In this document: piece by piece, positions 8,541 through 17,451 of the stretch | How the letters are laid out: the number at the start of each line of letters is the position of its first letter | Position numbering within the stretch: the first letter of the stretch is position 1 | Origin: an uncultured Balneolaceae bacterium | GTDB taxonomy: Bacteria > Bacteroidota > Rhodothermia > Balneolales > Balneolaceae | Assembly (NCBI GenBank): GCA_937125285.1 | Contig: CAKZLH010000244.1 | Span: forward strand, 1 to 64,000 | Length of the DNA: 64,000 bases | Direction of reading: 5' to 3' | The notes under the pieces: model-generated | Databases searched by the model: none | What the model was told of the DNA's origin: nothing | Seen by the model: only the letters and a program-made list of their open reading frames with translations | Translations under genes and position numbers: made by a program

Positions 8541-9524
8541 ATGATAATAGCTGTAGATGCGGCTGGTGGTGATTTTTATCCTGAGAATCCTGTATTAGGC
8601 TCAAAAATGGCTCTGGATCTACATCCAGAGCTTCATATTTTGCTGGTAGGTCCCAAAGGACTCATCGAGCAGGAACTACAAAAGCACAGTATTAATACCG
8701 AGCGTATTACGGTGATCGATGCTCCTGACATCGTTTCTATGACCGATTCGCCATCTACAGCTTTAAAACAAAAGCCAAACTCTTCCCTTGCGGTTGGACT
8801 TTCACTTCACAAAAGTGGAAAGTGCGATGCCTTTGTAAGTGCGGGTAATACAGGGGCACTTATGGCCGCCTCCATGTTTATTTTAGGGAAATTGGAGGGT
8901 GTTTCTCGCCCTACAGTAGCTACTTATTATCCTTCTTTAAAAGGATTTAGGCTAATCATTGATGCGGGAGCTAATCTGGAAATTAAACCAGAAATGGCTC
9001 GTCAATTCGCAGTAATGGGTCAAATTTATGCTCAAGAAATTATGGGTATAGATTCACCTAAAATTGGCCTCATTAATGTTGGAGAAGAAGAGGGAAAAGG
9101 CACCGACCTGCACAAGGAAATTTATCAGCATCTAAAGTCAGTACCTAATTTTATTGGGAATGTTGAAGGGCGAGACATACTCAAGCCAAAAGCGGATATT
9201 TACATTACCGACGGCTTTGTTGGCAATGTAATACTAAAACTAGGTGAATCTATTCCTGAAATTTTAGGAAGTTTGATTCATCAAACTATGCAAACGAAAC
9301 AGTTATCGCCGGAACAACTACAACTTATTCAGGGCATTTTATCAGAGTCCTTATCTCCATTTGAGTATGAACGAGTAGGTGGTTTACCATTTTTAGGGGT
9401 GAATGGAATTAGTATTGTGGGTCATGGAGGAAGTTCACCTTTAGCCCTAAAAAATATGATTCAAGTTGCCTTAGACTGTATCGAGCATTCCATGAACGAG
9501 AAGATAATTGCTTCATTAAATTAA
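8541..9524 (+). CDS. plsX: Phosphate acyltransferase
   Basis: 327 residues, typical of PlsX, which converts acyl-ACP and phosphate to acyl-phosphate for the PlsY step of phospholipid synthesis. Motifs are the N-terminal AVDAAGGDFYPENPV, SAGNTGALMAAS, LIDAGANLEIKPE, LINVGEEEGKGTDL, VEGRDI and ITDGFVGNVILKL, with GHGGSS near the end. The start ATG is 10 bases after rpmF. It opens the lipid part of the operon and precedes fabH by 11 bases. It is a peripheral membrane enzyme at the cytoplasmic face. Confidence 0.97.
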   Translation: MIIAVDAAGGDFYPENPVLGSKMALDLHPELHILLVGPKGLIEQELQKHSINTERITVIDAPDIVSMTDSPSTALKQKPNSSLAVGLSLHKSGKCDAFVSAGNTGALMAASMFILGKLEGVSRPTVATYYPSLKGFRLIIDAGANLEIKPEMARQFAVMGQIYAQEIMGIDSPKIGLINVGEEEGKGTDLHKEIYQHLKSVPNFIGNVEGRDILKPKADIYITDGFVGNVILKLGESIPEILGSLIHQTMQTKQLSPEQLQLIQGILSESLSPFEYERVGGLPFLGVNGISIVGHGGSSPLALKNMIQVALDCIEHSMNEKIIASLN

Positions 9525-9535
9525 AGACGGTCAGA

Positions 9536-10528
9536 ATGGAACCAATCAGAGCTACTATAACAGCGGTAGGACATTTTCTTCCAGAGGATAAACTAACCAA
9601 CTTCGACCTTGAAAAAATGGTCGAAACCAATGATGAGTGGATTCGAACTAGAACAGGGATTGAAGAACGAAGAATCTTAAAAGATCCAGAGAAAGCCACT
9701 TCCTATATGGCTGCTGAAGCGGCCAAAGAAGCTTTAGAAGAAGCAGGCGTTCAACCCGAAGAAGTGGATTTAATTATCGTTGCTACCGTAACCCCAGATT
9801 ATATTTTTCCTTCTACTGCTTGCTTGGTACAAGATGCTATTGGTGCTAAAAATGCTTTTGCTTTCGATTTATCAGCGGCTTGCTCGGGTTTTATTTATGC
9901 TTTAACGAATGGTGCTGCCTTTATAGAGAGTGGTCGGTACAAAAAAGTATTGGTCATAGGAGCAGATAAAATGTCTTCAATTATCGACTATACCGATCGA
10001 ACAACCTGTATTATATTTGGAGACGGGGCAGGGGCGGTACTTTTAGAGCCTTCTACGGACGGAACTGGAATCATCGATAGTATTCACTATACAGAGGGTG
10101 ATACCAATTGTCATCTTGTTCAAAAAGGAGGGGGAAGTAGATATCCGGCCTCACATGAAACAGTGGATCAGCACATGCATTTCATCAAACAAGATGGTAA
10201 AGCTGTATTCAAAAAAGCTACAGTTGGCATGGCAGATGTGTCGGCTGAGATAATGGAGAGAAATAATTTAACTCCAGACGATGTTAAATGGTTGGTGCCG
10301 CATCAGGCTAATCTGAGAATTATTGACGCCACAGCTCGTAGAATGGGGCTTGGTACCGAAAAGGTCATGATTAACATCAATAAGTATGGAAATACCACAG
10401 CGGGAACCATTCCTTTGTGCTTATATGATTGGAAAGATCAATTATCTAATGGAGATGGACTTATTCTAACCGCTTTTGGTGGAGGATTTACTTGGGGTGC
10501 TGTTTATCTAACTTGGGGTGGTAAGTAA
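9536..10528 (+). CDS. fabH: Beta-ketoacyl-ACP synthase III
   Basis: 330 residues, full length. FabH starts fatty acid synthesis by condensing acyl-CoA with malonyl-ACP. The catalytic triad is visible: Cys116 in DLSAACSGF, His in VPHQANLRI and Asn in GNTTAGTIPL. ETNDEWIRTRTGIEERRI near the N-terminus is the family signature. Its stop and the fabD start overlap by one base (TAATG), which suggests translational coupling. The family tolerates branched or straight primers, and primer choice cannot be read here. Confidence 0.97.
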   Translation: MEPIRATITAVGHFLPEDKLTNFDLEKMVETNDEWIRTRTGIEERRILKDPEKATSYMAAEAAKEALEEAGVQPEEVDLIIVATVTPDYIFPSTACLVQDAIGAKNAFAFDLSAACSGFIYALTNGAAFIESGRYKKVLVIGADKMSSIIDYTDRTTCIIFGDGAGAVLLEPSTDGTGIIDSIHYTEGDTNCHLVQKGGGSRYPASHETVDQHMHFIKQDGKAVFKKATVGMADVSAEIMERNNLTPDDVKWLVPHQANLRIIDATARRMGLGTEKVMININKYGNTTAGTIPLCLYDWKDQLSNGDGLILTAFGGGFTWGAVYLTWGGK

Positions 10529-11412
10529 TGAAAGCTTTTGTGTTTCCAGGACAAGGTTCCCAATTCGTAGGTATGGCAAAAGAACATTACGATCAAAATT
10601 CTAATGTCAGAGAACTTTTTGATCAAGCCGATGAAATACTCGGATTTTCTTTGACTAATATCATGTTCGATGGGCCGGAAGATACATTAAAGCAGACTGA
10701 ATACACTCAGGCGGCTATATATCTGCACTCTATTGCTTTGTATATGGATCAAGGGGAAACACCATCTTGTGTAGCGGGTCACTCCCTAGGAGAATTCACG
10801 GCATTAACGGCGGCGGGTGTTTTGAGTTTTGAACAAGGTCTTGAGCTTGTCCGGAAGCGTGGTGTATTGATGCAGTCGGCTGGTGAAAAGATGGATGGTA
10901 CTATGGCTGCAATCATTGGGCTCGACGATGAAAAGGTAGAAGAGCTTTGTCATAATATCTCTACAGGTGAAAACCTTATCGTTGCTGCTGCAAATTTCAA
11001 TTCAACAGGTCAGGTAGTTATATCGGGTAGTACAAAAGGAGTTGAAATGGTGGTAGAATTAGCTAAAAGTGAGGGTGCTCGAATGGCCATGCTTTTACCG
11101 GTCAGCGGAGCTTTTCATTCCGAGCTTATGAAACCGGCATTTGAAGATTTCAAAGAATTTCTTTCAGAAATCCCATTTAATGATGCAAAAGTACCTGTGT
11201 ATTCCAATGTGGACGCCACAGCATCTCAATCGGCTGGTGAGCTAAAAGAAAAAGTATTGCAACAGCTTATCAGTCCTGTTCGATGGACACAGACCATTAT
11301 AAATATGATGGCTGATGGAGTTACTGATTTAGTTGAGATTGGGCCGGGGAAAGTATTACAGGGTCTAGCTAAACGAATTGAACGTTCTTTAAACACTCAA
11401 GGCATACAATAA
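10528..11412 (+). CDS. fabD: Malonyl-CoA:ACP transacylase
   Basis: 294 residues. FabD loads malonate from CoA onto ACP. The N-terminal FPGQGSQFVGM is the oxyanion-hole block, GHSLGEFTAL carries the nucleophilic serine, and SGAFHSELM carries the catalytic histidine. IGPGKVLQGL near the end is the family's C-terminal motif. The start overlaps the fabH stop by one base. The gene is complete, with no sign of change. Confidence 0.97.
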   Translation: MKAFVFPGQGSQFVGMAKEHYDQNSNVRELFDQADEILGFSLTNIMFDGPEDTLKQTEYTQAAIYLHSIALYMDQGETPSCVAGHSLGEFTALTAAGVLSFEQGLELVRKRGVLMQSAGEKMDGTMAAIIGLDDEKVEELCHNISTGENLIVAAANFNSTGQVVISGSTKGVEMVVELAKSEGARMAMLLPVSGAFHSELMKPAFEDFKEFLSEIPFNDAKVPVYSNVDATASQSAGELKEKVLQQLISPVRWTQTIINMMADGVTDLVEIGPGKVLQGLAKRIERSLNTQGIQ

Positions 11413-11416
11413 TATC

Positions 11417-12175
11417 ATGAGTCAATACACATTAGATTTAACCGGAAAAGTAGCCTTAGTCACAGGTGGCAGTAGAGGCATAGGAAAAGCAATTGCATTG
11501 GCGCTCGCTGAAAAAGGAGCAAAAGTAGCATTGACATACTCAAGGTCCGCTGATGCAGCAGAAGAAGTTAAAACCGCCATTGAATCTTTGGGCACACAAG
11601 CTATGATTATTCAAGCGGATGCTGCCAGTTTCGAAGGTGCTAATGAAACTGTTTCAGCAATCATTGCCGAGTGGGGTGGTTTGGATATTCTGGTCAATAA
11701 TGCGGGTATTACTAAGGATGGCTTGATATTACGCATGACAGAAGAACACTGGGATCAGGTCATGGAAACTAATCTTAAAAGTATATTCAATTATTGTAAG
11801 GCGGTTGCTCGACCGATGATGAAAGGCGGGGGTGGATCGGTCATTAATATGGGATCCATTGTTGGAATTACTGGAAATGCCGGTCAAAGTAATTATGCAG
11901 CTTCAAAAGCAGGACTCATAGGATTTACTAAATCATACGCTAAAGAACTTGCCTCTCGAAATGTAAGAGCCAATGTTATTGCACCGGGGTATATATTAAC
12001 CGATATGACAGATGCACTGGATGAAAAAGTACTGGAAGGAATTACCAATGCAACTCCATTAGGTCGCGCTGGTAATGTGGAAGAAGTTGCTGCTGCATGC
12101 GTATTTCTAGCATCGGATTTAAGCAGCTATATCACCGGTGAAGTTATCCGGGTTGATGGGGGCATGGCTATTTAA
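11417..12175 (+). CDS. fabG: 3-oxoacyl-ACP reductase
   Basis: 252 residues, a short-chain dehydrogenase that reduces beta-ketoacyl-ACP with NADPH. TGGSRGIGKAIA is the cofactor-binding glycine motif, NNAG is at about residue 94, and the catalytic residues are Ser147 (NMGSIVG), Tyr160 and Lys164 (YAASK). The C-terminus has ITGEVIRVDGG. It follows fabD by 4 bases. After it there is an 84-base gap before acpP, long enough for an extra promoter or processing site, which often precedes the highly expressed acpP. Confidence 0.96.
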   Translation: MSQYTLDLTGKVALVTGGSRGIGKAIALALAEKGAKVALTYSRSADAAEEVKTAIESLGTQAMIIQADAASFEGANETVSAIIAEWGGLDILVNNAGITKDGLILRMTEEHWDQVMETNLKSIFNYCKAVARPMMKGGGGSVINMGSIVGITGNAGQSNYAASKAGLIGFTKSYAKELASRNVRANVIAPGYILTDMTDALDEKVLEGITNATPLGRAGNVEEVAAACVFLASDLSSYITGEVIRVDGGMAI

Positions 12176-12259
12176 TCCTACGCTCTATTTATGAGCAAGA
12201 TATTATTAAGTTTCTTAAATTATTACATTACTAACTACCATTAAACTATAGGACGTATT

Positions 12260-12499
12260 ATGTCACAAGATGTAGAATCAAAAGTAAAAGAAATCATCAT
12301 CGATAAATTAGGTGTAGATGAATCAGAAGTTGTAGCTGAAGCAAACTTCACCAATGACTTAGGTGCTGATTCACTTGACACTGTAGAATTAATCATGGAA
12401 TTCGAAAAAGATTTCGATCTAAGCATTCCTGACGAAGATGCAGAAGGTATTGCTACTGTAGGCGATGCTGTGAAATACATCCAAGGAAAACTCGCTTAA
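12260..12499 (+). CDS. acpP: Acyl carrier protein
   Basis: 79 residues, very acidic, the normal ACP size. The 4'-phosphopantetheine attachment serine is Ser38 in [11 protein letters not shown]. The protein shuttles growing acyl chains between all the enzymes encoded in this operon. The gene lies between fabG and fabF as in most bacteria, 15 bases before fabF. Confidence 0.98.
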   Translation: MSQDVESKVKEIIIDKLGVDESEVVAEANFTNDLGADSLDTVELIMEFEKDFDLSIPDEDAEGIATVGDAVKYIQGKLA

Positions 12500-12514
12500 T
12501 TTATATAGCACTTC

Positions 12515-13762
12515 ATGAGTTCACGACGAGTAGTAATTACAGGTATAGGCGCTCTAACCCCCGTTGGTAAGAGCGCTCCTGAATTCTGGAATGGCTTATT
12601 ATCTGGCACTAGCGGTGCAAGACCTATCGATATGTTCGATACAACTGGTTTTGCTTCTACTTTTGCTGCATTAATTGATGATTACGATTCCTCCCATTAT
12701 TTCGATAAAAAAGAGGCAAGGCGGTTGGACCTAGTTGCTCAATATGCCTTAGTAGCATCAGAAGAAGCTATACTTGATTCAAAATTAAACCTCGATGAAA
12801 TTGATAAAGATCGAGTAGGTGTTCATGTTGGAACCGGAATTGGTGGTATGAAAACCTTCTATGATCAGTCAATATCATATAGTGAACGTGGACCTAGAGG
12901 GGTATCACCCTTCTTCATTCCCATGCTTATTCCGGATATAGTTTCCGGGCAAATATCCATTAAATATGGATTTAGAGGCCCTAATTTTTGTGCAGTAAGT
13001 GCCTGTGCAACGGGTTCTCATAATATTGGTATCGCCTATGATATGATTCGATATGGTCAATCTGATTATGCAATCACAGGTGGTACGGAAGCTCCAGTAA
13101 CTCAGATTGGAATTTCTGGATTCAATGCCATGAAGGCCATGAGTACTCGAAATGATGATCCTGAAGCGGCTTCTAGGCCTTTTGATATCGATAGAGATGG
13201 ATTTGTTCTAGGTGAAGGTGCTGGAATCATGGTTTTGGAATCATTAGATTCGGCTCTTGAGCGTGGAGCACGAATCTATGGAGAAGTAGTCGGATATGGT
13301 TATTCCGCCGATGCTTATCATATTACTGCTCCAGACCCTGAAGGAAATGGTGTTATTTTAGCTATGAAAAATGCACTCAAATCAGCAAATATTTCACCAG
13401 AAGACGTAGATCATATCAATATGCACGGAACTTCAACTCCATTGGGCGATATTGCAGAGACCAATTCGATCAAGAAAGTTTTTGGTGACCATTCGTATAA
13501 AATAAATTTAAATTCGACTAAATCTATGACAGGTCATACTCTAGGTGCCGCGGGCGCAATAGAGTCGTTGGCGTCTGTGCTAGCTTTATATCACGGTATT
13601 GTACCACCTACTATTAATTTAGAGAATCAAGATCCACAATGTGATCTTAATTACACTCCAGTCGATCCTGTTGCACGGGAACTCACCTACGCTCTGAATA
13701 ATGCGTTTGGCTTTGGTGGTCATAACTCCACCTTAGTATTTAAGCGTTTTGGAGATGCATAA
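12515..13762 (+). CDS. fabF: Beta-ketoacyl-ACP synthase II
   Basis: 415 residues. It elongates acyl-ACP with malonyl-ACP. The catalytic triad is Cys164 (VSACATGSHNIG), His in NMHGTSTPLGD and His in MTGHTLGAAGAIE, which distinguishes it from the Cys-His-Asn FabH. VVITGIGALTPVG at the N-terminus and FGFGGHNSTLVF at the C-terminus are standard. The rnc start follows its stop codon with no gap. FabF rather than FabB is the usual call in this operon context. Confidence 0.97.
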   Translation: MSSRRVVITGIGALTPVGKSAPEFWNGLLSGTSGARPIDMFDTTGFASTFAALIDDYDSSHYFDKKEARRLDLVAQYALVASEEAILDSKLNLDEIDKDRVGVHVGTGIGGMKTFYDQSISYSERGPRGVSPFFIPMLIPDIVSGQISIKYGFRGPNFCAVSACATGSHNIGIAYDMIRYGQSDYAITGGTEAPVTQIGISGFNAMKAMSTRNDDPEAASRPFDIDRDGFVLGEGAGIMVLESLDSALERGARIYGEVVGYGYSADAYHITAPDPEGNGVILAMKNALKSANISPEDVDHINMHGTSTPLGDIAETNSIKKVFGDHSYKINLNSTKSMTGHTLGAAGAIESLASVLALYHGIVPPTINLENQDPQCDLNYTPVDPVARELTYALNNAFGFGGHNSTLVFKRFGDA

Positions 13763-14530
13763 ATGTTTGGTTGGATTAGATCCCGTTTTATAAAAACGGG
13801 GTCCACTGTAACTCATTCAAATACCTCTGAAAATCTCGCTACCCAAGAACGATTTTTAAAATTGGAAGGTATTCTAGGCTTCAAACCCTCCAATTTGGCT
13901 TTATATGAAAAAGCCCTTAGACATCGTTCAACCACCAGTTTGGAACAATATGAGAGTTACGATTCCTACGAACGTTTAGAGTTTTTAGGTGATGCCGTTC
14001 TTGACTTAATCAGTGCCGAATTACTTTTTGAAAAGTACCCTGAGGAAGACGAAGGTTTTTTAACAAAAAATCGTGCCAAAATGGTTAGAGGTGAAACCCT
14101 ATCCAATCTTTCTAAAGATTTAGGAATTGAAGCACTATTAGAGTTTAGTGATACCAAAGGTGGAGTTACTCGATCAAAAGGCATACTAGCAGATATATTT
14201 GAGTCATTAGTAGCCGCTATTTATATCACAGAGGGATATGCAGTTACATACGATTTTGTAAAGGAAGTGTATAACAAACATCTAAACTTCGACGAACTCG
14301 CAAAAATCAATGATAACTTCAAGAGTACACTATTAGAGTTTGCCCAAGCAAATAAAATGGATCTCCCAGAATATAAGGTAGTAGGAGAAAAAGGCCCGGG
14401 GCATAATCGTACCTTTGATGTTGAGGTGATGTTAGGATCTAAGGTTTTAGGTATAGGAACTGGAAAGAGTAAGAAGAAAGCAGAACAAGCGGCAGCAAGA
14501 AATGCACTTGAATCGTTAGATGTAGCTTAA
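13763..14530 (+). CDS. rnc: Ribonuclease III
   Basis: 255 residues. It cuts double-stranded RNA in rRNA maturation and mRNA turnover. The catalytic signature ERLEFLGDAVLDL (about 70-82) is intact, and a double-stranded RNA-binding domain occupies about 185-252, ending in KKKAEQAAARNALE. An N-terminal extension of about 30 residues precedes the nuclease domain and has no recognisable motif. The start ATG abuts the fabF stop codon, so translation is very likely coupled. The rnc position after fabF is a known Bacteroidota and Firmicutes-type neighbourhood. Confidence 0.96.
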   Translation: MFGWIRSRFIKTGSTVTHSNTSENLATQERFLKLEGILGFKPSNLALYEKALRHRSTTSLEQYESYDSYERLEFLGDAVLDLISAELLFEKYPEEDEGFLTKNRAKMVRGETLSNLSKDLGIEALLEFSDTKGGVTRSKGILADIFESLVAAIYITEGYAVTYDFVKEVYNKHLNFDELAKINDNFKSTLLEFAQANKMDLPEYKVVGEKGPGHNRTFDVEVMLGSKVLGIGTGKSKKKAEQAAARNALESLDVA

Positions 14531-14560
14531 ACATTTCGTTAAATTCCTTACATTCTTACC

Positions 14561-14585
14561 GTCTATGTGTTACAGCTGCATAGAC
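14561..14585 (+). promoter_or_regulatory. Perfect 7-bp stem-loop in the rnc-mgtE gap
   Basis: GTCTATG (14561-14567) and CATAGAC (14579-14585) form a perfect 7-base-pair stem around an 11-base loop that contains CAGCTG. It lies 29 bases before the mgtE start. It is not followed by a T-run, so it is a poor candidate for an intrinsic terminator. The whole gap is only 84 bases, too short for the M-box magnesium riboswitch. It may be a processing site (RNase III gene next door) or a local control hairpin; the function is unknown. Confidence 0.4.
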
Positions 14586-14614
14586 TACTTTATATTATTC
14601 CGTAGGGATGCCCC

Positions 14615-15997
14615 ATGTTTGTTCAACTCTTAAAACCAGAATTCGATGAGCTTATCCAAAAAAAAGATTGGATAACTCTAAAAGAAGTTCTGTCGGATGT
14701 ACCCCCGGCAGATATTGCTGAGTTATTGGTTGAACTTGAAGGAGATGTTGCAGTAGTCGTATTCCGTTTACTGAAAAAGCCTATTGCAGCAGATGTATTT
14801 GCTGAATTACCTTCAAATAAGGGTGTTACACTTCTAGAGTTGTTTACAAAACAACAGCTTTCAGATGTGATGAGTAATTTAGAGCCCGATGAGCAAGTAG
14901 CATTGATGGAGGAATTACCGGGAGATCTTACGCAACGGGTCATGAATTCAATGAAGCCATCGGATCAGCTACAGGTGAAGAAATTATTAGGCTACCCTGA
15001 GGATTCTGTCGGTCGATTAATGACTCCACGCTATGTGAGAGTTAAATCAGATTGGTCGGTAAAGCGAAGTATGGCACATATTAGAAAGTATGCTGCTATG
15101 GCCGAGACTTTGAATGTTATTTATGTGGTAGATGACCGTGAAAAACTCATCGATGATCTGAGAATCACCGAGCTCATTGTGGCTGAAGATGATGAAACTA
15201 TTTCAGCTCTAATGGATGAGAATTTTAGTGCATTAAGTGTGCTTGATGATCAGGAAGAAGCCGTTAAGATGTTGGCAAAGTATGATAGGGTAGCATTACC
15301 TGTAGTAGATACGGATGGTGTACTTGTGGGCATTGTGACCGTAGATGATGTGATTGATGTAGCGGAAGAAGAAACCACAGAGGATATGCAGAAAATGGCC
15401 GCTATGGACGCATTGGATGATTATTATTCTCAAACACCCATTCTTCAAATGGTTAAAAAACGTTTGGGTTGGTTGGTTGTTCTATTTGTAGGACAAATTT
15501 TAACCGCATTAACAATGGGACAATACGAAGAATTATTGTCCAAGATTGTGTTTCTATCATTTTTTGTCCCGTTAATCATTTCTAGTGGAGGGAACTCAGG
15601 CGCTCAAGCAGCAACTCTGGTAATCCGAGCACTAGCTACAGATGATATTGATGCCGATGACTGGAAAAAAGTATTTTTCCGTGAACTCACATCGGGTTTG
15701 GTTTTGGGAATTCTCATTGGATTACTAGGATTTATAACCCTTTTAGTGTGGGACTTTACTGCCTCAGGATATATTGATCAACAGTCGATTCTAACGGCTT
15801 TGGTCATTGGTTTGAGTCTGCTGTCCATTGTACTGTTTGGTAACTTTATTGGTGCCATGTTACCTTTTATATTATCAAAACTAGGGCTAGACCCAGCGGT
15901 TTCATCCGCTCCATTTGTAGCCACAGTGGTCGATGTAAGTGGCATTATTATCTATTTTTCGATAGCTATCTTATTTTTACGGGAAATAATACTATAG
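14615..15997 (+). CDS. mgtE: MgtE-type magnesium transporter
   Basis: 460 residues, the full MgtE architecture. A helical N domain (about 20-120, with PPADIAELLVEL) comes first. Two CBS domains follow (about 130-250), which sense cytoplasmic Mg and gate the channel. The C-terminal part (about 285-457) has five membrane helices. The pore region PLIISSGGNSGAQAATLVIRALA is the family hallmark. It resides in the inner membrane as a dimer. It follows rnc after 84 bases containing a stem-loop. Regulation by its own N/CBS domains is known for the family. Confidence 0.95.
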   Translation: MFVQLLKPEFDELIQKKDWITLKEVLSDVPPADIAELLVELEGDVAVVVFRLLKKPIAADVFAELPSNKGVTLLELFTKQQLSDVMSNLEPDEQVALMEELPGDLTQRVMNSMKPSDQLQVKKLLGYPEDSVGRLMTPRYVRVKSDWSVKRSMAHIRKYAAMAETLNVIYVVDDREKLIDDLRITELIVAEDDETISALMDENFSALSVLDDQEEAVKMLAKYDRVALPVVDTDGVLVGIVTVDDVIDVAEEETTEDMQKMAAMDALDDYYSQTPILQMVKKRLGWLVVLFVGQILTALTMGQYEELLSKIVFLSFFVPLIISSGGNSGAQAATLVIRALATDDIDADDWKKVFFRELTSGLVLGILIGLLGFITLLVWDFTASGYIDQQSILTALVIGLSLLSIVLFGNFIGAMLPFILSKLGLDPAVSSAPFVATVVDVSGIIIYFSIAILFLREIIL

Positions 15998-16081
15998 TGA
16001 GAACTAACAACTTTCCCATATTAAACTATTTCAATCATCTACTCATAACGTATAACAATAAAAAATAGACAATCTAGTATT

Positions 16082-16909
16082 ATGCAGGTTTACCATGATT
16101 TAGTAAAACGAGTACTCGAAAATGGCGTACGTAAAGAAAACAGAACAGGAACGGATACCATTTCTAATTTTGCCGAATTTTATAAGGTAGATCTATCAGA
16201 AGGTTTTCCATTATTAACTACCAAAAAAGTTTTTTTCAAATCGGTCATTCTTGAACTTTTGTGGTATCTACGGGGTGAAGATCATATTCGTTGGTTGAGA
16301 GATGATAACAACGTCCATATTTGGGATGCTTGGGCCGATGAAGATGGGCATGTAGGCCCGATTTATCCCGTTCTTTGGAGAAGGTTCCCTTACCTTCAAC
16401 AGCACCAGAATGAAGATGGCACTACCGAGTGGAGGAGGGAAGAGTTTGATCAAGTGAAGAATGCCATTCATATGCTTAAAACAAATCCAAATTCGAGACG
16501 AATCGTTGTGAGTACGTGGCATCCTGGTTTGTTACCTCAGATGGCTTTACCGCCATGTCACATCATGTATATTTTTAATGTATCAAATGGAAAGCTCAAT
16601 TGTCATCTCACGCAACGTTCTGGGGATATAGCTCTTGGAATACCTTTTAACTTGGCTTGTTATTCTGCCTTGACCATGGCTATTGCTCAGGAAGTAGGCT
16701 TAGAACCTGGAACCTTTGCTCATACCATAGTAGACGCGCATATCTACGTCAATCACATCGACGGATTGAAGGAACAGCTTACTCGTACCCCAAGAGCCTT
16801 GCCACAATTAAAGATTGCAAATAAATCTATTGACGATCTTGAATTCGGTGATTTCGAGCTCATTGGTTACGATCCTGATCCACTTATTCGTTTTGAAGTA
16901 GCCGTATAA
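16082..16909 (+). CDS. thyA: Thymidylate synthase
   Basis: 275 residues, the usual ThyA size (264-290). It methylates dUMP to dTMP using methylene-tetrahydrofolate. RTGTDTISNF binds phosphate, the nucleophile is Cys159 in ALPPCHIMY, and the substrate motifs QRSGDIALGIPFN and DAHIYVNHI are intact. The usual GPVYGKQWR segment appears as GPIYPVLWRRF. The gene is followed 10 bases later by dihydrofolate reductase, which regenerates its cofactor, so the two form a functional pair. Confidence 0.97.
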   Translation: MQVYHDLVKRVLENGVRKENRTGTDTISNFAEFYKVDLSEGFPLLTTKKVFFKSVILELLWYLRGEDHIRWLRDDNNVHIWDAWADEDGHVGPIYPVLWRRFPYLQQHQNEDGTTEWRREEFDQVKNAIHMLKTNPNSRRIVVSTWHPGLLPQMALPPCHIMYIFNVSNGKLNCHLTQRSGDIALGIPFNLACYSALTMAIAQEVGLEPGTFAHTIVDAHIYVNHIDGLKEQLTRTPRALPQLKIANKSIDDLEFGDFELIGYDPDPLIRFEVAV

Positions 16910-16919
16910 TCGATAAACT

Positions 16920-17408
16920 ATGATCAAGATTATAATTATTGCAGCCCATGATCCTAATTTGGTTATAGGAAACGAGGGGAAATTACCCTGGCATTATTCT
17001 GAAGATCTTAAGCGTTTTAAGTCTATAACCACGGGGCATCCCATTGTGATGGGTAGAGGGGTGTTTGAAGAGTTAGGAGAAAAGCCGCTCCCTAATCGTC
17101 AGAATATTGTTCTAAGCACTACAAGGAATTATGATAATGTAGCTTGTTATACTTCAATGGAGCAAGCTTTAGAGGCCATTGAACGAGAGGGATCCTCGGT
17201 TGTTTACATTTTAGGTGGAGGCGTCGTATATGAACAAATCCTACATAAAGCTGATGAGTTAATCATTACTCTCATTCATAAGGAATTTAAAGGGGATACT
17301 TTTTTTCCAGAATATCGTGATCAAATTGGTATCCGATGGGAAGAAACAGAACGAACTGATTACGACCATCTTAGCTTCATAAACTATAAGAGAATAGAAA
17401 CCAATTAG
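16920..17408 (+). CDS. folA: Dihydrofolate reductase
   Basis: 162 residues. It reduces dihydrofolate to tetrahydrofolate with NADPH, recycling the product of ThyA. Typical motifs are the N-terminal IAAHDPNLVIGNEGKLPWH with Trp in the active-site loop, HPIVMGRGVFEEL, and ILGGGVVYEQIL for cofactor binding. The gene is 10 bases after thyA and ends the long plus-strand run. It converges on the HD-domain gene across a 43-base gap in which I found no convincing terminator. Confidence 0.96.
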   Translation: MIKIIIIAAHDPNLVIGNEGKLPWHYSEDLKRFKSITTGHPIVMGRGVFEELGEKPLPNRQNIVLSTTRNYDNVACYTSMEQALEAIEREGSSVVYILGGGVVYEQILHKADELIITLIHKEFKGDTFFPEYRDQIGIRWEETERTDYDHLSFINYKRIETN

Positions 17409-17451
17409 GTTTCAACTTGACCTAAAAAAAGGCCTTAAAAAGGATATCGGC

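Noticed and set aside
14531-14614. M-box riboswitch before mgtE
   Set aside because: The gap is only 84 bases and shows just one simple hairpin.
17409-17451. Bidirectional terminator between folA and the HD gene
   Set aside because: AAGGCCTT is a palindrome without a usable loop; no stem long enough is followed by a T-run in either direction.
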